Shown here piece by piece: positions 43,803 through 53,061 of a stretch of 64,000 nt of DNA; positions within the stretch are counted from its first letter, which is position 1; every line of letters starts with the position of its first letter. The notes under the pieces are model-generated. The model did no database searches, had not been told where the DNA came from, and saw nothing but the letters and a program-made list of their open reading frames with translations. The stretch covers positions 1 through 64,000 of the forward strand of contig NZ_RCHC01000004.1 in NCBI RefSeq assembly GCF_003664645.1, written 5' to 3'. Origin of the DNA: Acinetobacter chengduensis (GTDB lineage: Bacteria > Pseudomonadota > Gammaproteobacteria > Pseudomonadales > Moraxellaceae). The position numbers and the translations under genes are program-made.

Positions 43803-44497
43803 CCACGATTTATTTAGTCCGTCACGGGCAAGCTTCATTTGGTGCAGAAAGCTATGACAAGCTTTCACCCAATGGTGAGCAACAAGCCATTGTGCTTGGG
43901 CATTATTTTAATGATATTTTAAAAGAAGCCCCATTAGTAGTTGCAGCTTCAATGCAACGTCATCAACAGACGGCACATCTGTGTTTAGATGAAAGTTTCC
44001 CTGAAAGTGAGATCATCACGGATTCAGCTTGGAACGAATTTAATCATCAACAAGTATTTTCACGCTACGAGCCCCGCTTTAATGAACCTCATTTGCTTAA
44101 AGCCGATGTAGTCAAGCATGCAAATCCACGTGCGTATTTATCTAAAATTTTTGAAGGTGCTATTGAGCGCTGGACAGGCGGAGATTTTCATCATGATTAT
44201 GATGAGTCATGGCCAGATTTTAAAAATCGTGTAGAAACGGCATTGGCTAATTTATGTGGTCAGTTGGCAGAGTCTAAACCACGTTATGCTGTGGTCTTTA
44301 CCTCAGGTGGTGTCATTTCAGTGGCTGTAGGTAAAATTTTAGGTCTAAGCCCTGAAAAAACCTTCGCACTGAATTGGGCAATTGCCAATGCGAGTATGAC
44401 TACCTTACGCTTAGTGGGTAATGAACCACAGCTATTGAGTTTAAATGAACATCATTTTATTAAAACAGTAGACTCAAACTTACTGACTTGGATTTAA
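43799..44497 (+). CDS. Histidine phosphatase family protein
   Basis: This 232-residue protein has the phosphoglycerate-mutase-like active site LVRHGQASFG (RHG) and a second His in VFTSGGVISVAVG, where the usual H is not obvious. Its start overlaps the upstream kinase gene by four bases, so it is co-translated. It may remove a phosphate in the same pathway. Confidence 0.85.
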   Translation: MTTIYLVRHGQASFGAESYDKLSPNGEQQAIVLGHYFNDILKEAPLVVAASMQRHQQTAHLCLDESFPESEIITDSAWNEFNHQQVFSRYEPRFNEPHLLKADVVKHANPRAYLSKIFEGAIERWTGGDFHHDYDESWPDFKNRVETALANLCGQLAESKPRYAVVFTSGGVISVAVGKILGLSPEKTFALNWAIANASMTTLRLVGNEPQLLSLNEHHFIKTVDSNLLTWI

Positions 44498-44535
44498 GCA
44501 CTCATGTCAGAGATATAATAATTTAGGGAATGATC

Positions 44536-45279
44536 ATGGCAAAAACAATTTTAATTACAGGTGCAAGTTCAGGAATTGGTGCAGGTATGGCACGTGAATT
44601 TGCACAAAAGGGCTACAACCTTGCAATTTGCGCACGTCGCTTAGAGCGTTTAGAAACATTAAAGCAAGAATTAGAAAGCCAATATGGCATTCAAGTGATT
44701 GCTAAAACGCTTGATGTAACCAACTATGATCAAGTATTTGAAGTGTTTCGCGCATTTAAAGCGGATTTTGGTAGCATTGACCGTGTGATTGTGAATGCTG
44801 GTGTTGGCGATGGCCGTCGTATTGGTAAAGGTAATTTCGATATTAACCGTGCAACGGTAGAAACCAACTTCATTTCTGCATTGGCGCAATGTGAAGCGGC
44901 GGTTGAAATTTTTCGTGCACAAAATTCAGGGCACTTGGTGGTGATCTCTTCAATGAGTGCGATGCGTGGTATGCCTAAACATTTAACTGCATACGGCGCA
45001 AGTAAGGCAGGTGTAGCGGCTTTGGCTGAAGGAATTCGTGCTGAGCTAATTAATACTCCAATTAAAGTCACTACGATTTTTCCTGGTTATATTCGTACAG
45101 AAATTAATGAAGGTGCGAAAAAATTACCTTTTGAAGTGGATGAAAAAACAGGTTCACGTTTATTGGCAGCTGAAATTGAAAAAGCACCTGTTAAAGCTTA
45201 TGTGCCAAAATGGCCATGGCTACCACTAGGTTTAGCAATGAAAGTTTTACCTTTGAAAATTGTCAACAAACTTGGTTAA
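44536..45279 (+). CDS. Short-chain dehydrogenase/reductase
   Basis: This 247-residue SDR has the cofactor motif TGASSGIGAGMA at the N-terminus, NAG at about 90, and the catalytic Ser and YGASK (Tyr-x3-Lys) near 155. ATG 44536 is preferred over ATG 44530 by spacing to AGGGA. It is the last gene of the acyl-CoA dehydrogenase group and ends at a hairpin. Confidence 0.9.
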   Translation: MAKTILITGASSGIGAGMAREFAQKGYNLAICARRLERLETLKQELESQYGIQVIAKTLDVTNYDQVFEVFRAFKADFGSIDRVIVNAGVGDGRRIGKGNFDINRATVETNFISALAQCEAAVEIFRAQNSGHLVVISSMSAMRGMPKHLTAYGASKAGVAALAEGIRAELINTPIKVTTIFPGYIRTEINEGAKKLPFEVDEKTGSRLLAAEIEKAPVKAYVPKWPWLPLGLAMKVLPLKIVNKLG

Positions 45280-45304
45280 ACGCCTTAGCCATCAAGCTTA
45301 AAAT

Positions 45305-45332
45305 AAAAAGTACCCATAGAGGTGCTTTTTTT
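45305..45332 (+). terminator. Rho-independent terminator
   Basis: AAAAAGTACC pairs imperfectly with GGTGCTTTTT, followed by T residues, after the SDR gene. Confidence 0.65.
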
Positions 45333-45513
45333 ATGTATGCACCGATAAATCATAGATAATGAAAGTGTAGGCTACGCTTAAAATTAATATTGACGTATAT
45401 GCCTGCCTTAAACTCAAAAACTCAATTCGTCATAGAAACACAAGATTCAGATTTTTTCTTTAGACAGAATATGTTCTGATGCCAATATAAGGCGAGTGAA
45501 AGAGACAAATGCG

Positions 45514-46365
45514 ATGAATGATGAAAATTCTGCACAAACGATTCAATATGACCGTATTGCAGACGCGATTAACTATATCCATCAAAATTTTAGAGAGCAA
45601 CCAAGTTTAGAGCAGATTGCCACTGCTGTGCATGTTAGTCCAATTCATTTTCAAAAACAGTTTAAACAATGGGTTGGCGTGAGCCCAAAAAAATTCTTGC
45701 AATATATTAGTGTAGAGCATGCAAAGTCTGTCTTGCATCAGCATTCTTTAACAGGCGCTGTATATGACACAGGACTCTCTAGCCCAAGTCGTTTGCATGA
45801 TTTGTTTATTCAGATTGAAGGTATGACACCTGCTGAGTATAAAAACCAAGGGCAAAACTTAGTCATTCATTATCAATTTTCTGCGACCCCTTTTGGTGAA
45901 ATCATTATTGCATCGACACATAAAGGCGTGTGTTGGATGGCATTTGAATCTGATCAAAATTTTGCATTATTAGAACTTCAGCAGGCATTTCCAAAGGCCA
46001 CATTCATTGCGCAATCAGATCAATTTCAACAGGATGCTTTGGGTATTTTTAGCCAAGATCAGAGTTTGGCTCAAATTAAATTACATTTAAAAGGCACGGC
46101 ATTTCAGTTAAAAGTATGGGCCAGTTTACTCAAAATTCCGATGGGTCAACTAAGTACCTATGGCAATATTGCACAGCAGATCCAACAACCGACAGCAAGT
46201 CGAGCTGTGGGTACAGCGATTGGTCGTAATCCGATTGCATTTTTAATTCCATGCCATCGAGTAATCCGTGCTACAGGTATTATGGGGGAATACCGTTGGG
46301 GCGCGTCGCGTAAAACAGCAATCATTGGCTGGGAAGGGGTAAAAACCCATGAATCGATAACATGA
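45514..46365 (+). CDS. AraC-type HTH fused to O6-methylguanine-DNA methyltransferase (Ada-like)
   Basis: This 283-residue protein has an N-terminal AraC double HTH (about 15-105; QIATAVHVSPIHFQKQFKQWVGVSPKK) and a C-terminal Ogt domain with active-site PCHRVIRATG (Cys acceptor). It repairs O6-alkylguanine. It lacks the zinc-binding N-terminal Ada domain that senses methyl phosphotriesters, so classical Ada activation is not expected. It overlaps the alkB gene by four bases, forming an alkylation-repair operon. ATG 45514 is chosen; a GTG at 45496 is possible. Confidence 0.9.
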   Translation: MNDENSAQTIQYDRIADAINYIHQNFREQPSLEQIATAVHVSPIHFQKQFKQWVGVSPKKFLQYISVEHAKSVLHQHSLTGAVYDTGLSSPSRLHDLFIQIEGMTPAEYKNQGQNLVIHYQFSATPFGEIIIASTHKGVCWMAFESDQNFALLELQQAFPKATFIAQSDQFQQDALGIFSQDQSLAQIKLHLKGTAFQLKVWASLLKIPMGQLSTYGNIAQQIQQPTASRAVGTAIGRNPIAFLIPCHRVIRATGIMGEYRWGASRKTAIIGWEGVKTHESIT

Positions 46366-47024
46366 AAAGCTTAAATACAGGCCAGCAGGCAGAATTTAAT
46401 TTTGACTCATACCGCACAGCTGAACCCCATTCTAATTTATTGCCTTATGATGGATACGTTGAATACTTAGGTGAAGTTTTAAGTACTGAATATGCAGATG
46501 CGTATTTTAGAGTTTTATTGAATGAGATTGATTGGCAACACGATCAAGCCATGATTTTTGGCCGACGCATACAAACGAAACGTAAAGTTGCTTGGTACGG
46601 CGATGCTGAATATTCTTATACTTATTCTGGTATAGAGAAAAAAGCGCTCCCTTGGACAGATGTGCTGTTAGAACTTAAAGCAATTGTAGAGGCACAAAGT
46701 GGCGAACGTTTTAATTCATGTCTATTAAATTTATATCATAATGGCAGTGAAGGTATGGCTTGGCACAGCGATGCCGAAAAAGACCTTAAACAACACGGTA
46801 CTATTGCATCGCTTAGTTTAGGGGAAAGTCGACGTTTTTTATTTAAGCATAAATTGAGCCATGAAAAAGTAGAAATACAATTAGCGCATGGGAGCTTACT
46901 TTTAATGAAAGGGACGACACAAAGTCATTGGCTCCATCATTTACCGACCACCAAACGTAGCATAGGTGCAAGAATTAATTTAACTTTTCGTTGTATTGAA
47001 CACACACCCAAGCCTCAGTTTTGA
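46362..47024 (+). CDS. alkB: AlkB-like 2-oxoglutarate/Fe(II) dioxygenase
   Basis: This 220-residue protein has the iron ligands in MAWHSDAEKDL (HxD) and SHWLHHLP (His), and GARINLTFR carrying the 2-oxoglutarate-binding Arg. LLNLYHNGSEGMAWHSD is typical of the AlkB family of ALKBH2/3-like form. It removes methyl groups from 1-methyladenine and 3-methylcytosine by oxidation. It is translationally coupled to the Ada-like gene. Confidence 0.92.
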   Translation: MKSLNTGQQAEFNFDSYRTAEPHSNLLPYDGYVEYLGEVLSTEYADAYFRVLLNEIDWQHDQAMIFGRRIQTKRKVAWYGDAEYSYTYSGIEKKALPWTDVLLELKAIVEAQSGERFNSCLLNLYHNGSEGMAWHSDAEKDLKQHGTIASLSLGESRRFLFKHKLSHEKVEIQLAHGSLLLMKGTTQSHWLHHLPTTKRSIGARINLTFRCIEHTPKPQF

Positions 47025-47189
47025 AAGACTTAATTCGGCTTTGTTCCACAAGGATTCACAAGCTAGAGTGCTCAAAGCTTCATTTGTATTTCAGGCTGAA
47101 CTAGATAAATATCTAAAGTATAAATAGACACTTATGCCATAATAGATGTCAATAATTTAAGCATCCACACTTTTGTATAGGCCGGTATT

Positions 47190-47900
47190 ATGTTCTTACG
47201 CGTAGCCACTTTAGCTTTGCTCCCAGCCATTGTAGTACAAGGTCTAAAGGTTAAAAAAAATACACCACGGTTACCTGAAGCCACGGGCGAACGCCAAGGT
47301 CAGCAAGGGACTGGCCCAAAATTATCACTGTTAATTGTGGGTGACTCAGCTGCTGCAGGTGTGGGCGTTGAAACCCAGCAAGACGCTTTATTAGGTGCAA
47401 TTTTACACATATTAGAAAAGCACTTTAGCGTGAACTGGTGTTTGCATGCTAAATCTGGTGATAACAGCAGTAAAATAATGCAGAACATAGAAAAGTTGCA
47501 AAATGCGCCTTATGATGTGGTGATTACATCTGTTGGGGTAAACGATGTAACTCAATTTATGGGTGCAAAGCAGTGGATCGCTAAACAGAAGCAACTGTAT
47601 GCATTGATTGAATCAAAATTTAGCCCTAAATTGATGATCGTCACAGGTGTGCCACCGATGAATGAATTTCCTGCACTTCCAAATCCACTCGGCTGGCTCT
47701 TTGGACAATATGCTGCACAAATGAATCAAAAACTCAAAGCGTGGGTTCAGCTACACCCTAATATGCAGTTAATTGAATATGATTTAGCACAATATAGAGC
47801 CCTCAATTTGAGTATGGCTGAAGACGGTTTTCACCCCAGCAAAGAGGTGTATCAAATTTGGGGTTCTCAGGTTGCAGAGAAAATCTTTCAGGCCATTTAA
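47190..47900 (+). CDS. SGNH/GDSL hydrolase
   Basis: This 236-residue esterase-like protein has IVGDSAAAGVGVE (block I Ser), VGVNDVTQF (block III) and EDGFHPSKEVY (block V Asp/His). A hydrophobic N-terminus (about 1-16) suggests a membrane anchor or signal. The substrate is unknown. Confidence 0.88.
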   Translation: MFLRVATLALLPAIVVQGLKVKKNTPRLPEATGERQGQQGTGPKLSLLIVGDSAAAGVGVETQQDALLGAILHILEKHFSVNWCLHAKSGDNSSKIMQNIEKLQNAPYDVVITSVGVNDVTQFMGAKQWIAKQKQLYALIESKFSPKLMIVTGVPPMNEFPALPNPLGWLFGQYAAQMNQKLKAWVQLHPNMQLIEYDLAQYRALNLSMAEDGFHPSKEVYQIWGSQVAEKIFQAI

Positions 47901-47934
47901 AATAACAACTTTCTATAGGATATTTATCTAATTT

Positions 47935-48531
47935 ATGTCTGATTCTGAACATTGTATTGAAACTCACCCACTGGAACCTTTTTTGCCTAAAAATGCAAAA
48001 TTGCTCATGCTTGGTAGTTTTCCACCACCTAAGAATCGATGGAAAATGGATTTTTACTATCCAAACTTTCAAAATGATATGTGGAAAATATTTGGGCTAT
48101 GCTTTTTTCAAGATAAAAACTATTTTTTAAATACAGCGGATAAAACTTTTAAAGAACAGCAGATTCGTGATTTTTTAATCCATACAGGCATTGCTATTTT
48201 TGATACGGCGTATCAAGTGATTCGTTTAAAAGGCAATGCATCGGATAAATTTTTACAAATCCATCAAGCATCGAACATTCAAAACATGTTGGAGCAGATG
48301 CCCAATTGCCAAAATATTATGACCACAGGCGATAAAGCGACAGATACTTTAATGCTGTCTATGCCTGAAGGAACTGACAAACCGCAAATTGGACAAGCAG
48401 TTGAGACATTTTTTGCAGATCGGACTGTTAGGCTATACAGAATGCCGTCATCTTCCAGAGCTTATCCATTAGCACTGGAAAAAAAGGCAGAAGCGTATAG
48501 ACAATTATTTAAAGATGTTGGCTTTATTTGA
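47935..48531 (+). CDS. Uracil-DNA-glycosylase-superfamily protein
   Basis: This 198-residue protein has LLMLGSFPPPKNRWKMDF, the motif-1 region of the UDG superfamily (GSFP form), FYYPNFQNDMWKIFG, and MPSSSRAYP near the end (motif-2-like). It is of the mug/HDG-like group. Base-excision repair is likely; specificity is unknown. It sits in the same stretch as the Ada-like and AlkB genes, which strengthens a repair role. Confidence 0.8.
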   Translation: MSDSEHCIETHPLEPFLPKNAKLLMLGSFPPPKNRWKMDFYYPNFQNDMWKIFGLCFFQDKNYFLNTADKTFKEQQIRDFLIHTGIAIFDTAYQVIRLKGNASDKFLQIHQASNIQNMLEQMPNCQNIMTTGDKATDTLMLSMPEGTDKPQIGQAVETFFADRTVRLYRMPSSSRAYPLALEKKAEAYRQLFKDVGFI

Positions 48532-48638
48532 ACTATAGCAAAAATGAGTCGAATCAAGATTATTTAAATAACAACTATTTGAAATAAACTTATTAATCGT
48601 AAGTTTTAAACTGAGTTCTTAACTGAATGATGGTTTTG

Positions 48639-49118
48639 TCAGGGCATCATGTGAGGATATTCAACCCATTTATAAGTGTGCACTTGAAACTCACGGATTT
48701 GATTAAAATCATTCCAAATGAGCTGAGCTCCTTTGGTCCATTTCAACATGCGGATACGTTGCTGCACTAAATTTAGTTCTTCATCAGTTGCTAATCTTTT
48801 CTCGCCAATAGTCACGTACAAACGTACACCTGGGTAGTCTGAAAATTGACCTTTCAGCAACGAACTTAGCCAAAACAGTTTGCCACTGTTAATTGCTTGT
48901 ATGCAAGCTTGTGGATGAAGTACTAAGTTTTGTTCCAGAGTTTCAGAATACGTATCAAAGAAAAAGCCAGAGTAGTCTTTTTCATGCAAAAATATCGTAC
49001 CAATGGGTGTAATACTGGGTTGCATATTTACATCAACAGTAGCAATGGAACAATGCATCGCAACGCGTTGAGCATGTGAAACAACGGTTTTTATTTGGTG
49101 CCAAGTTTGAGCATTCAT
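48639..49118 (-). CDS. Pyridoxamine 5'-phosphate oxidase-like flavoprotein
   Basis: This 159-residue split-barrel protein has IGTIFLHEKDYSGFFFDTYS, QACIQAINSGKLFWLSSL and GVRLYVTIGEKRLAT. The fold binds FMN or related cofactors. The function is unassigned. It is a single gene. Confidence 0.75.
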   Translation of the reverse strand: MNAQTWHQIKTVVSHAQRVAMHCSIATVDVNMQPSITPIGTIFLHEKDYSGFFFDTYSETLEQNLVLHPQACIQAINSGKLFWLSSLLKGQFSDYPGVRLYVTIGEKRLATDEELNLVQQRIRMLKWTKGAQLIWNDFNQIREFQVHTYKWVEYPHMMP

Positions 49119-49261
49119 AATTTTTTCCTTTTTTATTATTTTGGTTAATTATTTTGTGTTTGATTTTAATTTATCAAAAATTTAAAACAGTTTATTGACT
49201 GAACAAAGCAATTGCATTGGTCAGTCATGCTATTGTTTTTTATATAAATTAACGATGCATT

Positions 49262-50137
49262 TTAAGCATGTTTTTTTGCCATCACCACACAGCCCATAAC
49301 GGCTAAAGATATGACGATCATCAAAAGACTAATTTGCTCATTCAACAGAAATGCACAAAGCATTAATCCAATAAACGGTTGAATCAGCTGAATTTGGCCA
49401 ATTTTAGCAATTCCACCTAAAGCCAAGCCTTTATACCAAAAGAAAAAACCAATCAGCATGCTAAAAATAGAGACGTATGCCAACCCCAGATAGGCCGATG
49501 TAGGAATCTGTTGAAAACTGCTGGGTAAATACAACCAACAAATCGGAAGCATGAGTGGAAGAGCAATAATGAGTGCCCAACAGATGACCTGCCATCCTCC
49601 CACGGTTCGAGAGAGCACGCCACCTTCGGCGTAGCCTAAACCACACAGCAATACTGCGATAATCATATAAAGATCACTGCGTGAAACGCCGTATGTACCA
49701 GATTGCCATAGCATGAAGAAAGTCACTAAAGCGCTCCCAATGCCTGCGTATAACCAAAATGAAGACTTAGGCATTTCCTTTGCACGAATTACTGCAAAAA
49801 ATGCAGTTGCTAAGGGAAGTAATGCTACAAAAATGAGTGAATTTGCTGCGGTCTGCGTTTGTAAAGCTAATGCAGTGAATAATGGAAAACCAATGACAAC
49901 GCCAGCAGACACAATACATAAAGATTTAAGTTGCTTTAGGGACGGTTTAGGCTGTTTAAGCAAACACAATAAAATGAATGCCAAAATTGCTGCTATACAG
50001 GCACGTGCCCCAGTTAAAAACTCAGGACTAAAACCTTCTACAGCAACCCGAGTTGCAGGCATAGACCCTGCAAAAATAGCGACACCGATAAAGCCGTGCA
50101 ACCATCCTGTTTGCAGGTGTTTAATTTTAATTTGCAT
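49262..50137 (-). CDS. EamA/DMT-family exporter
   Basis: This 291-residue protein has ten predicted membrane helices and two EamA repeats (ATRVAVEGFSPEFLTGARA in the first, YVSIFSMLIGFFFWYKGLALGG in the second). ATG 50137 (MQIKIKHLQ) has AAGG upstream; the frame is open further but the extra 40 residues look unnatural. It is divergent from a MocR-type regulator, which likely controls it. The substrate may be an amino acid or similar metabolite. Confidence 0.88.
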   Translation of the reverse strand: MQIKIKHLQTGWLHGFIGVAIFAGSMPATRVAVEGFSPEFLTGARACIAAILAFILLCLLKQPKPSLKQLKSLCIVSAGVVIGFPLFTALALQTQTAANSLIFVALLPLATAFFAVIRAKEMPKSSFWLYAGIGSALVTFFMLWQSGTYGVSRSDLYMIIAVLLCGLGYAEGGVLSRTVGGWQVICWALIIALPLMLPICWLYLPSSFQQIPTSAYLGLAYVSIFSMLIGFFFWYKGLALGGIAKIGQIQLIQPFIGLMLCAFLLNEQISLLMIVISLAVMGCVVMAKKHA

Positions 50138-50332
50138 GTTTGCCTTGCTTCTTTTAAGCCAAAGTAGATCAGCAAAATTTAATTGATTAGATTGAGATAA
50201 AACACATACAGTCCAGTACAATTTAAAGTAACTGTTATGCCATAAAGACCCATACAATTTGCATTGAAGCGCGTGTTTTTATAGATTTAGCACAATGAAC
50301 GAATATTAAAAATTCAAGGCTGGAAAAGGAAT

Positions 50333-51724
50333 ATGACAAAAATTGAGTGGGCAATGCAGCAAATTACTACGCTGATTGATCAAAAAATACTGCTTGAAGG
50401 AAGCCGTGTGCCTTCCGTACGTCAATTTGCCAACCAGCTAGATTGTTCAGTTTCAACCATTGTGGAAGCCTATGCGAGGCTGGTGAGCCAAGGCGTATTA
50501 GAGTCTCGTGTTGGGGCTGGCTATTATATTTGTAAAAGTTCGGCCACACATACACTAATGGCTGAGCAGGCGATTGAATATAGCCGAGAAGTAGACCCAT
50601 TGTGGATTTCACGCCAATCCCTAGATGCACATGACAATATGCTGAAACCTGGCTGTGGCTGGCTTCCTAAAGAATGGCTACCCGAGCAAACAATTCGTAA
50701 AGCACTCAAACATGTTGCTAAATCGGAAAATCATTTTTTATTGGATTATTCTACGCCACATGGACATGCTGATTTAAGGCGTTATATCGCACGTAAACGT
50801 GAAGCTTACGATGTGCATTTAAATCTACAGCAGATTTTAATCACTGATTCTGCGACCCATTCTATTAATTTGATTTTTAGGAATTTATTGCAAGCTGGTG
50901 ACACGATCATTATTGATGACCCTTGCTACTTTAATTTTAGAGCCTTGGCTAAGGCACATGGGCTACATTGCATTGCAGTACCTTTTGGTCAGCATGGCCC
51001 AGAGATAGACACATTCAAGCAAGCATTACAGTTTCACCCTAAACTCTATTTAACCAATTCAGGTATTCATAATCCAACGGGTGCAACGCTATCTATACAA
51101 ACAGCTTTTGAGATCGCTAAATTGGCTGAACAAAATAGCTTAATGATTGTTGAGGATGACATTTTTGCAGAACTGGAATATTTTCATGCGCCGCGCTATT
51201 TAACCTTATTGGGTCTAAAACAGGTAATACAGATCGGTAGTTTTACCAAAACGCTATCTGCTGCTGTACGCTGTGGTTACATCATCGCGCAAGAAAATAT
51301 GATTGATCAGCTTATTGATTTGAACATTGCGACACATTTTAATACCAGCCATTTAAATGCCGAAATTATTTACCAAAGTGTGATGGATAGTAGCTATGCT
51401 CGACATATTGAATGGATTAAGAAACAATTGCAAAAACACATGACAGCCACTGTGAAACAATTGGCATTCTTGGATATCCATCCCGTATCGATGCCCAAGG
51501 CAGGGATTTTTCTATGGTGTCAGTTGCCTGCGCATATTGATGCTGCGGAATTGTCTAAACGCTGTTTGGCCAGCGGTATTATACTTGCTCCCGGCAATTC
51601 TTTTAGCCAAGCCAAAAATGCACGTCAATTTATGCGTTTTAATGTGGCGCAGTGCATCGAGAAAAAAGTTTACGATGTTTTGGCAACATGCCTAAAAGAA
51701 CAAGAAATAGGTCAAGCTGTTTAA
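50333..51724 (+). CDS. MocR-type regulator (GntR HTH fused to aminotransferase domain)
   Basis: This 463-residue protein has an N-terminal GntR winged helix (about 1-70; GSRVPSVRQFANQLDCSVSTIVEAY). A PLP-dependent aminotransferase fold follows, with YLTNSGIHNPTGATL, the PLP Asp in IVEDDIFAELEY and the PLP Lys in QIGSFTKTLSAAVRCGYI. It is divergent from the DMT exporter at 50137, the usual MocR arrangement, and probably controls it in response to PLP and a ligand. Confidence 0.9.
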   Translation: MTKIEWAMQQITTLIDQKILLEGSRVPSVRQFANQLDCSVSTIVEAYARLVSQGVLESRVGAGYYICKSSATHTLMAEQAIEYSREVDPLWISRQSLDAHDNMLKPGCGWLPKEWLPEQTIRKALKHVAKSENHFLLDYSTPHGHADLRRYIARKREAYDVHLNLQQILITDSATHSINLIFRNLLQAGDTIIIDDPCYFNFRALAKAHGLHCIAVPFGQHGPEIDTFKQALQFHPKLYLTNSGIHNPTGATLSIQTAFEIAKLAEQNSLMIVEDDIFAELEYFHAPRYLTLLGLKQVIQIGSFTKTLSAAVRCGYIIAQENMIDQLIDLNIATHFNTSHLNAEIIYQSVMDSSYARHIEWIKKQLQKHMTATVKQLAFLDIHPVSMPKAGIFLWCQLPAHIDAAELSKRCLASGIILAPGNSFSQAKNARQFMRFNVAQCIEKKVYDVLATCLKEQEIGQAV

Positions 51725-51731
51725 TACATTA

Positions 51732-52169
51732 TTAGCCGTCATATTCAACATAATCCCATAGATTTAAACGGGCTTTAATGTCTTTACGAATGTTGGGCAT
51801 CATAGGCAGTAAAGTACCGTCAATCCAGAGGCTGAGTGCTTGAGCAGACAATTGCTGTTCATCCGCATCAATCAACTGTGCACCTTTCACTAACACCAGT
51901 GTTTCACTTGAAGCCGCTGTTTCAATACCTTTAAACAACACTTGCAGTTCATAACCTGTGTCTTGAATGAGCCATTCCAATTCAATCTGAATATTTTGGC
52001 TCGACTTTAAAACAGCTTGGCCTTCGATCAGCTCATTATCAGATAGGCAATCATGCTCAACACGAACTTTCGAGAGCATCCATTCTTGCTTTTCTAAGTC
52101 GTTTAAAGTCTTATTCGGCGTTAAAATGTCACTTAAATTAAACTGGCGACTTAAATCAAAAAATTGCAT
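51732..52169 (-). CDS. Unknown 145-residue protein
   Basis: This soluble, acidic protein has no signal peptide and no recognisable family. It is convergent with the MocR gene (seven bases apart) and divergent from the methyltransferase gene. Composition looks chromosomal. Confidence 0.55.
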   Translation of the reverse strand: MQFFDLSRQFNLSDILTPNKTLNDLEKQEWMLSKVRVEHDCLSDNELIEGQAVLKSSQNIQIELEWLIQDTGYELQVLFKGIETAASSETLVLVKGAQLIDADEQQLSAQALSLWIDGTLLPMMPNIRKDIKARLNLWDYVEYDG

Positions 52170-52330
52170 AGCAGGGAGAAGCGCAATAATTGCGGGTACT
52201 GGAAAAATACAATTTTAAAGCAATGCAATATAGCTGTAAAACAATTGCATAGACTGATCTTTATTTTGTATAAAGAATAAACATTTAAATATCAGTCAGC
52301 ATTCAATGGCCATGAGGAAGGTGTTCAGTC

Positions 52331-53014
52331 GTGAAAGATGTTTTAAGCCCTATAGACCTGAGAAATGAAGCCGATGCTGTACAATGGACCAATGAAGTCA
52401 ATATAAAACGCCCGTGGCGTTACGAAATATTTGAAGATTATGCTTTTTATATTCGCCAGCATGCGCCTAAAGGGCATATTCTTGAACTCGGATCAGGGCC
52501 AGGTTATCTTGCGACGCATTTACTAAAACATTGCCCGAATATTCATTATACAGTCTTTGATTTCTCAGAAGCCATGCATACTTTGGCAAAAGCAAAACTG
52601 TCTGCTGTAGAACTTAAACGAATCCAATTTATAACTGGAGATTTTAAAGAAGAACGTTGGGAAAATACATTGCTGAATATTTTAGGGCAACAGCAAAATA
52701 GATCCTGCAATATAGAAACAGATTCTATCCAAAAATCTCTAAGTGGTTTTGACATTATCATTATCCATCAAGCCTTACATGAACTCCGTCATAAACATCA
52801 TGCGGTTCAATTTCATCAAGTCATCAAAAAGCTTATGCATAAACAGAGCAGTTATTTTGTATGCGACCATATTTTTGCGCCTGATGCGATGCAAAATAAT
52901 GAGCTTTATATGTCTATTGATGAGCATCAGAATGCTTTGAAACAAGCAGGATTTCAGTATATTTCATTCATAAAAAATTTAAATGGCTTGGCTTTGTTTA
53001 GAGCACAGCTGTGA
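52331..53014 (+). CDS. Class I SAM-dependent methyltransferase
   Basis: This 227-residue protein has motif I ILELGSGPGYLATHLL, an acidic residue at FDFSEAMH, and motif IV IIIHQALHELRH. The C-terminal part has a Rossmann-like strand. The start codon is GTG 52331, with AGGAAGG a short distance upstream. The substrate is unknown. Confidence 0.8.
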   Translation: MKDVLSPIDLRNEADAVQWTNEVNIKRPWRYEIFEDYAFYIRQHAPKGHILELGSGPGYLATHLLKHCPNIHYTVFDFSEAMHTLAKAKLSAVELKRIQFITGDFKEERWENTLLNILGQQQNRSCNIETDSIQKSLSGFDIIIIHQALHELRHKHHAVQFHQVIKKLMHKQSSYFVCDHIFAPDAMQNNELYMSIDEHQNALKQAGFQYISFIKNLNGLALFRAQL

Positions 53015-53061
53015 ATATGCAGTTTTTATCAAATTAAGTTAAATTTGCCATTCATTTGTAA

